DNA of 6,748 nucleotides, taken from NCBI GenBank assembly GCA_018715425.1, contig DVLR01000055.1:1-6748 (forward strand), written 5' to 3'. The number at the start of each line of letters is the position of its first letter. The first letter of the stretch is position 1. Below, one piece after another: positions 1 through 6,565 of the stretch. The notes under the pieces were generated by a model that saw only the letters and a program-made list of their open reading frames with translations, made no database searches and was not told the origin of the DNA. Made by a program: the position numbers and the translations under genes. Source of the stretch: Candidatus Merdenecus merdavium. Lineage in GTDB: Bacteria > Bacillota > Clostridia > Lachnospirales > Lachnospiraceae.

Positions 1-33
1 TACCTTTCGTATTCTGTTGAGTGTGGTGCTTAC

Positions 34-42
34 ATTATACCA
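34..42 (-). promoter_or_regulatory. Possible extended -10 promoter directed leftward
   Basis: On the minus strand this reads TGGTATAAT, a perfect extended -10 box (TGn followed by TATAAT). No convincing -35 lies 16-18 bp upstream, but extended -10 promoters can work without one. It would drive a gene lying left of the window, divergent from the histidine kinase gene. This rests on motif matching only; AT-rich DNA gives chance matches. Confidence 0.3.
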
Positions 43-47
43 AAAAA

Positions 48-80
48 GGGAGGTCATTGCTCTTTTTATTGCAAACTCCC
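48..80. repeat. Imperfect hairpin in the leader region
   Basis: GGGAG (48-52) pairs with CTCCC (76-80), and an inner TTGC (57-60) pairs with GCAA (71-74) around a T-rich loop. Read on the minus strand, the stem is followed by six T residues (42-47), so it resembles an intrinsic terminator for leftward transcripts. On the plus strand there is no T tract, so it should not stop a transcript entering the kinase gene. It could also be a regulator site. Confidence 0.35.
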
Positions 81-108
81 GTAAAATCAAGGTTTAAACA
101 ATAAAAAA

Positions 109-130
109 GGTAGTCAAACTTGACACTACC
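109..130. repeat. Inverted repeat just upstream of yesM-like gene
   Basis: GGTAGT (109-114) is complementary to ACTACC (125-130), and inside it GTCAA (113-117) mirrors TTGAC (120-124). The right arm ends 21 bp before the start codon of the kinase gene. On the minus strand it is followed by a run of T residues (103-108), so it could act as a leftward terminator. Because of its place in the 5' leader it may instead be an operator or an mRNA structure near the ribosome binding site. Its function is unknown. Confidence 0.4.
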
Positions 131-151
131 ATGCACTAGATAGAGGGACAA

Positions 152-1864
152 ATGAAGAAACATTTTAAAAATATTAAATTATCATACCGACTTTTTATTA
201 TTATTATTGTCTTTATTCTAATACCTTATTTAGTACTGTTTTTTTACTCAAATAGGCGAGCAGAAATCATCATTAAAGAAAAAGCGCTGGAAGTGGGAAC
301 CGAAAATATCAAACAGGTCGGTAAGAATATAGAAGATTATTGTATAAACATTATAAAAGCTTCTGACTATCTGGTTTCTCTTGATAACTACAAAGATTTA
401 TGCATCAAAAATCCTGTAAAAGACTATGACTATTTGAAAAGTTATAAAACTATAAATGAGCTGATTCAAAATGTAAATAACTCCCTTTTGAATTCTCATG
501 GCGATATTAATATTTTATCAAAAAACGAGCTTTTATACTCTACATTGCCAGAACAAAAATTTAGATATCATGATTTTTATCAAGACCAAATTGAAAAAGG
601 AAGTTTCTTTTCTAACGTTCATTCAAGTTATAGAAATTTTGAAAAAGACCAAAAATATATTTCCTGCATAAGAAAACTGCCAGACTTTTGTTCAGATACT
701 TTTTATCTAGTTATCTCTATACCAGTGGTGGATTTGGAAAATAGTTTAAATACTGTTACTGGATCGATGAATCTCTTGGATTCCTTAGGTGACACAATAT
801 GTTCGGCTGGAAAGGTCTCTAGTGATGAACAAATAATCAAAAAACACAACATTCCAGCTGCTGATTGGGTTCTTGTTAGCACAATCTCTACGGCATCTTT
901 ATATAAAGACTGGTACGAATTACGTTCACTTATCATCATAATTTCACTGATTCTCACACTGCTATGCTTAATTGTATCTTTCTATGCAATTTCTTTTCAG
1001 CTCACTCCCCTGTCCCAGCTAAAAGAACAGATGGGTAAAGTCATTCACGGGAATTTGGATGTTGAAGTGAAAACGAATGGTTCGCAAGATGAAATTGGAA
1101 TTTTAGCAAATATATTTAATGAGATGGTGCACAAACTCAAAAAACTTATACAGGAAATAAAAGATAAGCAGGAGCGTGAAAATGCTTTACAATACGAAAT
1201 GCTTTTAGCACAGATAAACCCTCACTTTCTGTTCAATACTTTGAACTCCATAAAATGGATGTCCGTAGCTGCCCACACAGACAATATCACATCAAGTATA
1301 ACATCTCTGGGCCGTTTACTAGAAATAAGTATGAACAAAATCAACGATATTTTACCAATTCAAGAGGAACTTACTAACATTAAGAGCTACGTCCAATTAC
1401 AGAAAATTAGATATCCTGGAAGATTCGAAGTGATCTATGACATTGACGAAGAAATCTTATCCAGCTATACATTGAAACTGATTTTACAACCTCTAGTGGA
1501 AAATGCCATTATTCACAATATTGATTTTAGAGAATTTCTCTCCATTAAAATCTCTGGTGAAACTAAAGACCGCCAAATCTACCTGAGGGTAATAGACAAT
1601 GGCAGAGGTATATCCAAAGACAAATTGCAAAAAATATTGCAAAAAGACGTAGGCAAAGAACAAAGATCTGTCTTTCGGGGTATTGGCATAAGTAATGTGC
1701 AAGAGCGTATTCAACTCGCCTATGGTGATAAATATGGTCTATCTTTTCAATCTGATGAGCAAGTCGGAACAGAAGTTACTATTATTTTTCCCAATAAGAA
1801 ACAACCTAATATACAGATCCCGTTTGTAAAGGAGAATTATGATAAAAATACTGATAGCAGATGA
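152..1864 (+). CDS. YesM-type sensor histidine kinase
   Basis: This is a membrane sensor kinase of the YesM/LytS-like His_kinase family, which senses an extracellular signal, often a sugar, and phosphorylates its partner regulator. In the 570-residue product, a first membrane helix lies at about 14-32, an extracytoplasmic sensor region at about 33-258, and a second helix at about 260-281. A HAMP linker follows at about 282-335. The phospho-acceptor block is INPHFLFNTLN, with H358 the likely phosphorylated histidine. The ATPase part shows an N box (VENAIIHN, N451), a G1 box (DNGRGI, 482-487) and the GIGISNVQERI motif (510-520). The length is normal for the family. The ATG at 152 has GAGGG four bases upstream. 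The 3' end overlaps the regulator gene by 26 bp, which points to one operon and translational coupling. The sensed ligand cannot be read from the sequence; the convergent sugar permease at the right edge makes a carbohydrate likely. Confidence 0.93.
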   Translation: MKKHFKNIKLSYRLFIIIIVFILIPYLVLFFYSNRRAEIIIKEKALEVGTENIKQVGKNIEDYCINIIKASDYLVSLDNYKDLCIKNPVKDYDYLKSYKTINELIQNVNNSLLNSHGDINILSKNELLYSTLPEQKFRYHDFYQDQIEKGSFFSNVHSSYRNFEKDQKYISCIRKLPDFCSDTFYLVISIPVVDLENSLNTVTGSMNLLDSLGDTICSAGKVSSDEQIIKKHNIPAADWVLVSTISTASLYKDWYELRSLIIIISLILTLLCLIVSFYAISFQLTPLSQLKEQMGKVIHGNLDVEVKTNGSQDEIGILANIFNEMVHKLKKLIQEIKDKQERENALQYEMLLAQINPHFLFNTLNSIKWMSVAAHTDNITSSITSLGRLLEISMNKINDILPIQEELTNIKSYVQLQKIRYPGRFEVIYDIDEEILSSYTLKLILQPLVENAIIHNIDFREFLSIKISGETKDRQIYLRVIDNGRGISKDKLQKILQKDVGKEQRSVFRGIGISNVQERIQLAYGDKYGLSFQSDEQVGTEVTIIFPNKKQPNIQIPFVKENYDKNTDSR

Positions 1865-3380
1865 TGATACTTTAGTCCGTGCTGGTCTTAAAGCTATTAT
1901 CCCTTGGGAGGAAAATGGTTTCGAAGTTATTGGTGAGGCCTGGAACGGAGAAGATGCATATAATAAAATTATTACCTTAAAACCAGATATTCTGATTACA
2001 GATATCAAGATGCCAAAAATGGATGGCCTTACATTATTGAAAAAATTGAAGAGTATAAATATTTCCATACCAACCATTATCTTAAGTTGCTTTAATGAAT
2101 TCGAATTGGTACGAGAAGCTATGAAATATGGGGCAAAGGATTATATTTTGAAGTTATCTATTGAACCACAAGAACTTCTAGACTTGCTAAATGAAATCAA
2201 GGAGAAACTTCAACAGACGAACGAGAATAGAGCAAATTTTTCTCTTCACATGGATGATTTAAAGTATCTTTTTATAAAAAAACTGATAAATCAGGAAATA
2301 GGATCTGCAGAACAAGTCCGTAATACCATACACAATATAGGACTTTCATTGTCACTGCAGGACTATCGGTTGATACTATTCTCTTCTGATACACATGAAT
2401 CAAAAATAACATACTTAAATCAAAACAAGATTATATATAATGTTCTAGATCAAATCTGTAATCGCTACGAAGGACTTGAAATTGTGCCGATTGAAGAAAC
2501 AGGATACCTTCTAATTCAGGATGCCACAAAAATGGAGAATCTTTACCGCCAGATTTCTGCTGCCATGAAAGAATATGCAAATAGCACAATCAATTTCGGA
2601 ATCAGTTGTCCCCTAAATGATTATAAAGATTTTAGCACTGGATTCCAACAAGCGGAAGAAGCTTTGATTGTATGCAATTTTTATGAAATGCATAATACTA
2701 TCGAGTATGAACAAATCAGCCAAGATGATATCCCTTTTATCACAAATGAATTAGATCAGGAGCTCTATGATGCACTTTTATCTGAAAACCAAGAGAAAGC
2801 ATGCAAAATTTCAACCTATTTAATGAATCAATTAAATGAGGATATTTTCCCCATTGTAAAGTGTCACACATACATATCTGAAATTTTAAATATTTATGCC
2901 AAAGTAGCTCGAGATCAGAACTTTTCTATCCATAAAATAAAAATGGGTGATGATAATATCTTCGAAACTATGCGCTCTCAAAAAACATATTTAACATGTG
3001 AACACGCGCTATTAAATTTCACAAAATGTTTTATTTCCTTTTTACAAAATAAACGTTCTGGAGAGCGCTCGGAGATTTTAAAAATCAAAACATACGTGCG
3101 TTCTCACTACATGGATAATATTGATTTAAACACAATTTCTGATTTGGTAAATATTACTCCCTCTCATCTTAGCTGTATTTTTAAAAAAGAAACTGGAGTA
3201 AATTTTTCTTCTTACCTTACAAAAATTAGAATGGAAGCTGCAAAAAAGCTTCTTCAATCACCTGAATCACCCATTTATGTAGTCGCAGAGCAATCTGGAT
3301 ATACGAATGCTGGATATTTTGGCAAAGTATTCAAAAAATATTGGGGAATCTCCCCTGAGGAATTCCGAAAAAGAAATTAA
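1839..3380 (+). CDS. YesN-type response regulator, AraC family
   Basis: This is a cytoplasmic transcription factor, probably phosphorylated by the overlapping kinase. In its 513 residues, an N-terminal receiver domain (about 1-122) carries the acidic residues D8-D10, the phospho-acceptor D55 in ITDIKMP, S83 and K105 in the expected places. A long middle region (about 125-405) matches the variable linker usual for YesN proteins. The C-terminal ~100 residues form a double helix-turn-helix AraC domain, with LNTISDLVNITPSHLSCIFK as the first HTH and VAEQSGYTNAGYFGKVFKK followed by GISPEEFRKR as the second. AAAGGAG lies four bases upstream of the ATG at 1839, inside the end of the kinase gene. Targets of such regulators are usually adjacent sugar ABC transporter operons, here plausibly the one whose permease ends at 6566. 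That target is inferred. Confidence 0.93.
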   Translation: MIKILIADDDTLVRAGLKAIIPWEENGFEVIGEAWNGEDAYNKIITLKPDILITDIKMPKMDGLTLLKKLKSINISIPTIILSCFNEFELVREAMKYGAKDYILKLSIEPQELLDLLNEIKEKLQQTNENRANFSLHMDDLKYLFIKKLINQEIGSAEQVRNTIHNIGLSLSLQDYRLILFSSDTHESKITYLNQNKIIYNVLDQICNRYEGLEIVPIEETGYLLIQDATKMENLYRQISAAMKEYANSTINFGISCPLNDYKDFSTGFQQAEEALIVCNFYEMHNTIEYEQISQDDIPFITNELDQELYDALLSENQEKACKISTYLMNQLNEDIFPIVKCHTYISEILNIYAKVARDQNFSIHKIKMGDDNIFETMRSQKTYLTCEHALLNFTKCFISFLQNKRSGERSEILKIKTYVRSHYMDNIDLNTISDLVNITPSHLSCIFKKETGVNFSSYLTKIRMEAAKKLLQSPESPIYVVAEQSGYTNAGYFGKVFKKYWGISPEEFRKRN

Positions 3381-3396
3381 ATGCAAGTGGACAACA

Positions 3397-3428
3397 GAAA
3401 CCCTGAGAGTCGGATCTTTCAGGGTTTC
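3397..3428 (+). terminator. Hairpin terminator after the two-component operon
   Basis: GAAACCCTGA (3397-3406) and TCAGGGTTTC (3419-3428) form a perfect 10-bp stem, extendable to 13 bp with a G-U pair around a six-base loop. It begins 17 bp after the regulator stop codon. No T run follows beyond the TTTC inside the stem, so its strength is uncertain, but its place and symmetry fit transcription termination. Confidence 0.65.
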
Positions 3429-3635
3429 ATCAACTTAGCAGAAATCCCATCATGGATTTATAATCAACAATGCGTTTCAAAACTCATCTTCCCTTTAGGT
3501 TATCAAACATATCTAAAAGATAAGCTTCTCTTCGCAATATCCGTGAGTTGTTAAAATCAATGATTTATTTTCTATTATCTGGTATTTTTTGATAATAAAA
3601 CTATGCAAAATAATTCTCTGAATAAACAACAGTCC
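3429..3635. other. AT-rich intergenic stretch, no gene seen
   Basis: No convincing gene or RNA gene is visible here. The only structure noticed is a short hairpin, TATTATC (3573-3579) with GATAATA (3591-3597). If the mobile module to the right has a left boundary in this window, it should lie here or slightly further right. However, no Gly-X-Y codons matching the interrupted collagen-like gene occur in the stretch. Confidence 0.5.
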
Positions 3636-3664
3636 TTGCCAACGTCTCCATCCCCCTTTATCAT
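3636..3664 (+). promoter_or_regulatory. Candidate sigma-A-type promoter for the recombinase operon
   Basis: TTGCCA (3636-3641) and TATCAT (3659-3664) are each one base off the consensus -35 and -10 boxes and are separated by exactly 17 bp. Transcription would start near 3671, about 80 bp before the DUF6870 start codon. An imperfect dyad CTAT/ATAG at 3675-3687 sits close to the predicted start point and could be an operator. This is motif evidence only. Confidence 0.5.
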
Positions 3665-3750
3665 AATGGACATTCTATAGTTCATAGTATGTAATGGAAA
3701 ATGCTAATTTCAAAAATAGCTTTTTCTTAGATTAGAAGGGAGGAACACTG

Positions 3751-4011
3751 ATGATTACAAGTAGACAATTAGATGCCATGAGTGAACAAAGTATAGAAAC
3801 ATTAGAAAAAGAGGAATTAGTAGATATCTCTACTATTAACATAAGAAAAGACTTAACACACGAAAACAAAATTTTAGATTTTTTAGGGCAAATAAGAAAT
3901 CCATACTGTTTTCGTTGTGGTGATGTTCCTGTTAGAGTATGTTTTTCTAAAAGCGGTACAAATCTCGAAACTGCTTTGCAAGAACTTTTTATTCGCACAC
4001 GACAAAGCTGA
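3751..4011 (+). CDS. DUF6870 family protein
   Basis: This small 86-residue protein resembles the DUF6870 family of clostridial mobile elements, whose members share a core of the type IxNPYCxRCG. Here QIRNPYCFRCGDVPVRVCF spans residues 47-65. The CFRC pair (C53, C56) plus C64 could bind a metal or form a redox centre, but this is not shown. The N-terminal half is acidic, and the C-terminal LETALQELFIRT looks helical. The ATG at 3751 has GGGAGG seven bases upstream. It ends 57 bp before the recombinase start, on the same strand and probably the same transcript. The function is unknown; a directionality or accessory role for the recombinase is a guess from its place. The family name is recalled from motif similarity, not from a search. 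Confidence 0.75.
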   Translation: MITSRQLDAMSEQSIETLEKEELVDISTINIRKDLTHENKILDFLGQIRNPYCFRCGDVPVRVCFSKSGTNLETALQELFIRTRQS

Positions 4012-4058
4012 CAGATTCAGTATGGTGCGACATAGTAGAAATGTGGTTATGCAGGATT

Positions 4059-4063
4059 GGAGG
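4059..4063 (+). promoter_or_regulatory. Ribosome binding site of the recombinase gene
   Basis: GGAGG lies five bases before the ATG at 4069. It overlaps the codons that would follow an alternative in-frame TTG at 4057, so it decides the start in favour of 4069. Confidence 0.8.
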
Positions 4064-4068
4064 CAAAA

Positions 4069-5811
4069 ATGGCACGAATACGAAAATCACAGGCAAATAC
4101 CGCAAGAAAAAAAGTAGTATGGTACACTGCTCTTTATATTCGTCTTTCTAAAGATGATGGCAACGATGAAAGCCTAAGCATAATAAATCAGAAAAAAATA
4201 CTAATAGAGTTTTTAGAAAAGTTTTTTGAGGGTGAATATGTATTAGTTGATGTATATACGGATGACGGATTAACCGGCACAGATTATGAGCGTCCTGAGT
4301 TTCAACGAATGATTCATGATGTGGAAATTGGAAAGGTAAATTGTATTATATGCAAAAACCTCGCTCGTGCTTTTCGTAACTATTCTGACCAAGGTTATTT
4401 TTTAGAAAACTTCTTCCCTTTACGCAAGACCCGTTTTATCACCCTTGGCGATCCTAAAGTAGATACTTTCTTAAATCCAGAAGCAGTCAATGGTTTAGAA
4501 GTTCCAATTAACGGATTGATGAATGATCGTTTTGCTTATAAAACTTCAAGTGATATTAGAAGAACTTTTGATACCAAAAGACGTTGTGGTGAATTCATTG
4601 GTGCTTTTGCTCCCTATGGATACACTAAACACCCTGAAGACAAAAATGCACTAATTATTGATGAGGATGCTGCACAGATAGTAAGAAATATTTTCCAATG
4701 GTTTGTATATGGAGATGGTAGTACAAAGATCATTATAGATGATAATGGTGTAGAACATGAAGTTCTAGTAGGCAATATGAGCAAAGAAGGAATCGCAAGA
4801 AAGCTCAATGAACTTGGTATCCCTAATCCTGCTCTGTATAAAGAATTAAATGGATCTAAATACCATAATCCTAATATTGAGAAGAATGATGGTCTTTGGT
4901 CTGGAAGTACTATTTCAAGAATTTTAAAAAATAAGTTTTATATCGGAACTATGGTACAAGGGAAGCAAAGAACAATTAGCTATAAGGTACATAAAATGAT
5001 AAGAGTACCAGAGGAAGAATGGTATCAAGTAGAAAACACTCATGAAGCTATTGTTACATTGGAGATTTTTGAAATGGCACAGGAGTTGCAAAAAAAGGAT
5101 ACACGTGCAGCACCAGGTAAAAAAACAAATTATCTATTTGCAGGTTTTTTAAAATGTGCTGACTGTGGAAAGTCTATGACAAGACGCCCATCTAAGTCAT
5201 TTGTCTACTATTACTGCTCTACTTATAAAAGAAAATCAAAAGACAAATGCACAAAACATACCATGCGATTGGATGTTTTGGAAAATGCAGTTTTATTAGC
5301 AATCCAAAAACAAATTGAGTTGATTGAATCGCTGGAAACAGTGATTCAAAACATTAACAAGACCCCTGTTGTTCAGACAAAGTCTATTCGCTTAGAAGAA
5401 CTTTTGAAACTCTGTATTCGAGAACATGGAAAAACTGAAAATTTAATTTCAGGCTTATATATAGATTGGAAAGGTGGAGATATTACTCATGAGCAGTACC
5501 ATAAGATGAAAGCTAAGTTTGAACAAGAAGAGCAACAACTTGACAAAAGAATTGAACAGATTAAAGAACAGATTGACATAATGGAAAGAGATGTTTCCTC
5601 TAATAACCCATATTTTCAAATATTTTTGAAATATGAGAACATAAAAGAGCTTTCACAAGCTATTCTTATAGAACTTGTAGAAGTAATCCATATTCATGAA
5701 AATGGAGGAATAACAATATATTTCAAATTCGATGATGAATACAAACGTATCGTTGATTTCATTGAAAACAACAAATATTCACTTTCTGTAGTGGAAAATG
5801 AAGTAATCTAA
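4069..5811 (+). CDS. Large serine site-specific recombinase
   Basis: This enzyme cuts and rejoins DNA at attachment sites through a serine-DNA link, driving integration, excision or inversion. From the ATG at 4069 it has 580 residues. The resolvase domain (about 18-165) has the catalytic motif YIRLS with S27 as nucleophile and R25 beside it, the DGLTGTDYERPEFQRM motif (66-81), and the arginines of LARAFRN (R100, R103). The Recombinase domain follows (about 175-325, including GAFAPYGY). A zinc ribbon uses C363, C366, C383 and C394. A helical, probably coiled-coil region (about 400-510) precedes a conserved-looking C-terminal tail. All key residues are intact, so it is probably active. The segment at about 214-236 (GDGSTKIIIDDNGVEHEVLVG) seems to be an insertion compared with shorter relatives. 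It ends about 50 bp before the collagen-like fragment, and no terminator separates them. Confidence 0.93.
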   Translation: MARIRKSQANTARKKVVWYTALYIRLSKDDGNDESLSIINQKKILIEFLEKFFEGEYVLVDVYTDDGLTGTDYERPEFQRMIHDVEIGKVNCIICKNLARAFRNYSDQGYFLENFFPLRKTRFITLGDPKVDTFLNPEAVNGLEVPINGLMNDRFAYKTSSDIRRTFDTKRRCGEFIGAFAPYGYTKHPEDKNALIIDEDAAQIVRNIFQWFVYGDGSTKIIIDDNGVEHEVLVGNMSKEGIARKLNELGIPNPALYKELNGSKYHNPNIEKNDGLWSGSTISRILKNKFYIGTMVQGKQRTISYKVHKMIRVPEEEWYQVENTHEAIVTLEIFEMAQELQKKDTRAAPGKKTNYLFAGFLKCADCGKSMTRRPSKSFVYYYCSTYKRKSKDKCTKHTMRLDVLENAVLLAIQKQIELIESLETVIQNINKTPVVQTKSIRLEELLKLCIREHGKTENLISGLYIDWKGGDITHEQYHKMKAKFEQEEQQLDKRIEQIKEQIDIMERDVSSNNPYFQIFLKYENIKELSQAILIELVEVIHIHENGGITIYFKFDDEYKRIVDFIENNKYSLSVVENEVI

Positions 5812-5854
5812 AGATAGTTGAAGGTAATTATTCTTTTTCAAATGTAGTGTTGAG

Positions 5855-5872
5855 CATAAAATACAGGACCTA
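5855..5872. other. Candidate attachment-site junction
   Basis: An in-frame stop (TAA, 5857-5859) is followed directly by AAT ACA and then GGA CCT ACT GGT, the first Gly-X-Y codons. Similarity to the downstream 27-bp repeats begins around TACAGGACC. The heptamer AGGACCT (5865-5871) is an odd palindrome containing the GA dinucleotide that some clostridial large serine recombinases use as crossover core. The exact crossover point cannot be fixed without the empty site. Confidence 0.4.
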
Positions 5873-6453
5873 CTGGTGCTGACGGCGCTACGGGACCTAC
5901 CGGCGCTGACGGCGCTACGGGACCTACTGGGGCTGATGGCGCTACAGGTGCCTCTGCAATCATTCCTTTTGCTTCTGGTTCTCCTGTTGCTGTTACCACC
6001 ATTGCTGGAGGTTTGGCGGGAACTTTCGGAGTTATGGGATTTGGTAGCTCAGCTACCTCAGTATCTATTTTAGGTTCTACTATTAATACTGTTGGACTTA
6101 CTAACTTTGCCTTCTCTGCTCCAAGAAACGGTACCATTACAGCCATCGCTGGATTTTTCAGCGTTACAGCTGCACTTGCGCTAGTGGGATCAAGTATTAC
6201 GTTAAACATGAAAATCTATGAATCCACAACTCCAAATAATACTTTTACCCCTCTTGCAGCAACATCCTTAAATTTACCAGCATTGACTGGTGTTGTAGCA
6301 ATTGGTGATATTCTTAGTGCAAACTTAACTGGTCTTTCCGTTCCAGTTACCACGAACCATCGTTATCTACTGGTCATTTCGGCTACGTCTACGGGACTTA
6401 GCTTAGTCAATACCGTCATCGGCTATGCAAGTGCTGGTATTACGATCAACTAA
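5860..6453 (+). pseudogene. 5'-truncated BclB-type collagen-like exosporium protein
   Basis: The open frame from 5860 encodes three copies of GPTGADGAT, then the linker GASAIIPFASG and a complete hydrophobic C-terminal domain of the kind found in BclB-related exosporium glycoproteins (IAGGLAGTFGVMGFGSS near its start; NTVIGYASAGITIN at its end). In such proteins the Gly-X-Y part forms a collagen-like stalk on the spore surface and the C-terminal domain is thought to drive trimerisation. The N-terminal leader, most of the expected stalk, the start codon and any promoter are missing: an in-frame TAA sits at 5857-5859 and no ATG or GTG opens the frame. The remaining ~197 codons carry no frameshift or stop, suggesting either recent interruption or retained use after DNA rearrangement. 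Readthrough from the recombinase gene is possible, but no initiation site is seen. Confidence 0.8.
5866..5946 (+). repeat. Three tandem 27-bp collagen-coding repeats
   Basis: Three consecutive 27-bp units (5866-5892, 5893-5919, 5920-5946) each encode GPTGADGAT. Units one and two differ at only two positions, both silent; the third has a few more silent changes. The run is much more GC-rich than its surroundings, as is usual for Gly-X-Y coding DNA. Each copy contains GGACCTAC, the same sequence as at the element junction. Confidence 0.9.
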
Positions 6454-6473
6454 GTCATAAATTTTTTATTCTT

Positions 6474-6510
6474 AAAAGAGGACTGCTTTTAAAAAAAGCG
6501 GTCCCCTTTT
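6474..6510. terminator. Strong bidirectional intrinsic terminator
   Basis: GGACTGCTTT (6480-6489) pairs with AAAGCGGTCC (6495-6504) through one G-U pair. After one mismatch the stem continues with AAAAG (6474-6478) against CTTTT (6506-6510). T-rich sequence lies at the end of the stem in both directions. It starts 20 bp after the collagen-like stop codon and also faces the 3' end of the convergent permease gene, so it can serve both. Confidence 0.85.
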
Positions 6511-6565
6511 CATGAATAGAAACTAAAAATAAACTGTTTGTAGATTACAGGATGTTACCCCAACC

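Larger units (their letters stand above)
3636..5868 (+). mobile_element. Serine-recombinase module, right end of an integrated element
   Basis: A DUF6870 gene and a large serine recombinase gene form a compact pair. The right border is inferred at about 5860-5868, where the sequence changes from AT-rich non-coding DNA to in-frame Gly-X-Y collagen codons lacking any gene start. Recombinase genes of such elements commonly sit at one end, next to the attachment site. The left border is not identified: no matching 5' piece of the interrupted gene is found upstream in this window. The start given is simply the promoter of the operon. The true element may extend beyond the left edge and even include the two-component genes, or may be a decayed remnant. 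Confidence 0.4.

Noticed and set aside
15..21. TGTTGAG shared with 5848-5854, as direct repeats at both ends of an element
   Set aside because: Seven bases is expected by chance in a window of this size, and the flanks do not match.
69..98. TTGCAA and TTTAAA as a promoter for the kinase gene
   Set aside because: Each box matches only four of six consensus bases, and the -35 lies inside a hairpin arm; too weak in AT-rich DNA.
120..125. TTGACA as a -35 box for the kinase gene
   Set aside because: No -10 box lies 16-18 bp downstream, and a start there would fall inside the coding region; it is part of the inverted repeat.
3381..3554. A 57-codon open frame with an ATG directly after the response regulator stop codon
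   Set aside because: There is no ribosome binding site, its first part is the translation of the terminator hairpin, and the peptide is not recognised. A chance frame is more likely.
4057..4068. TTG at 4057 as recombinase start
   Set aside because: The GGAGG ribosome binding site overlaps it and is properly spaced for the ATG at 4069.
5866..5946. Tandem 27-bp repeats as a CRISPR array
   Set aside because: The units are directly adjacent without spacers and encode Gly-X-Y triplets in frame.
5838..6209. Antisense open frame rich in Ala, Pro and Val
   Set aside because: It is the mirror of the Gly-X-Y repeats and BclB domain; its apparent repeats only reflect the collagen codons on the other strand.
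6013..6453. Treating the BclB-type domain as a separate gene starting at TTG 6013
   Set aside because: There is no good ribosome binding site, and the same frame runs unbroken upstream through the collagen repeats, so it is the tail of a truncated gene.
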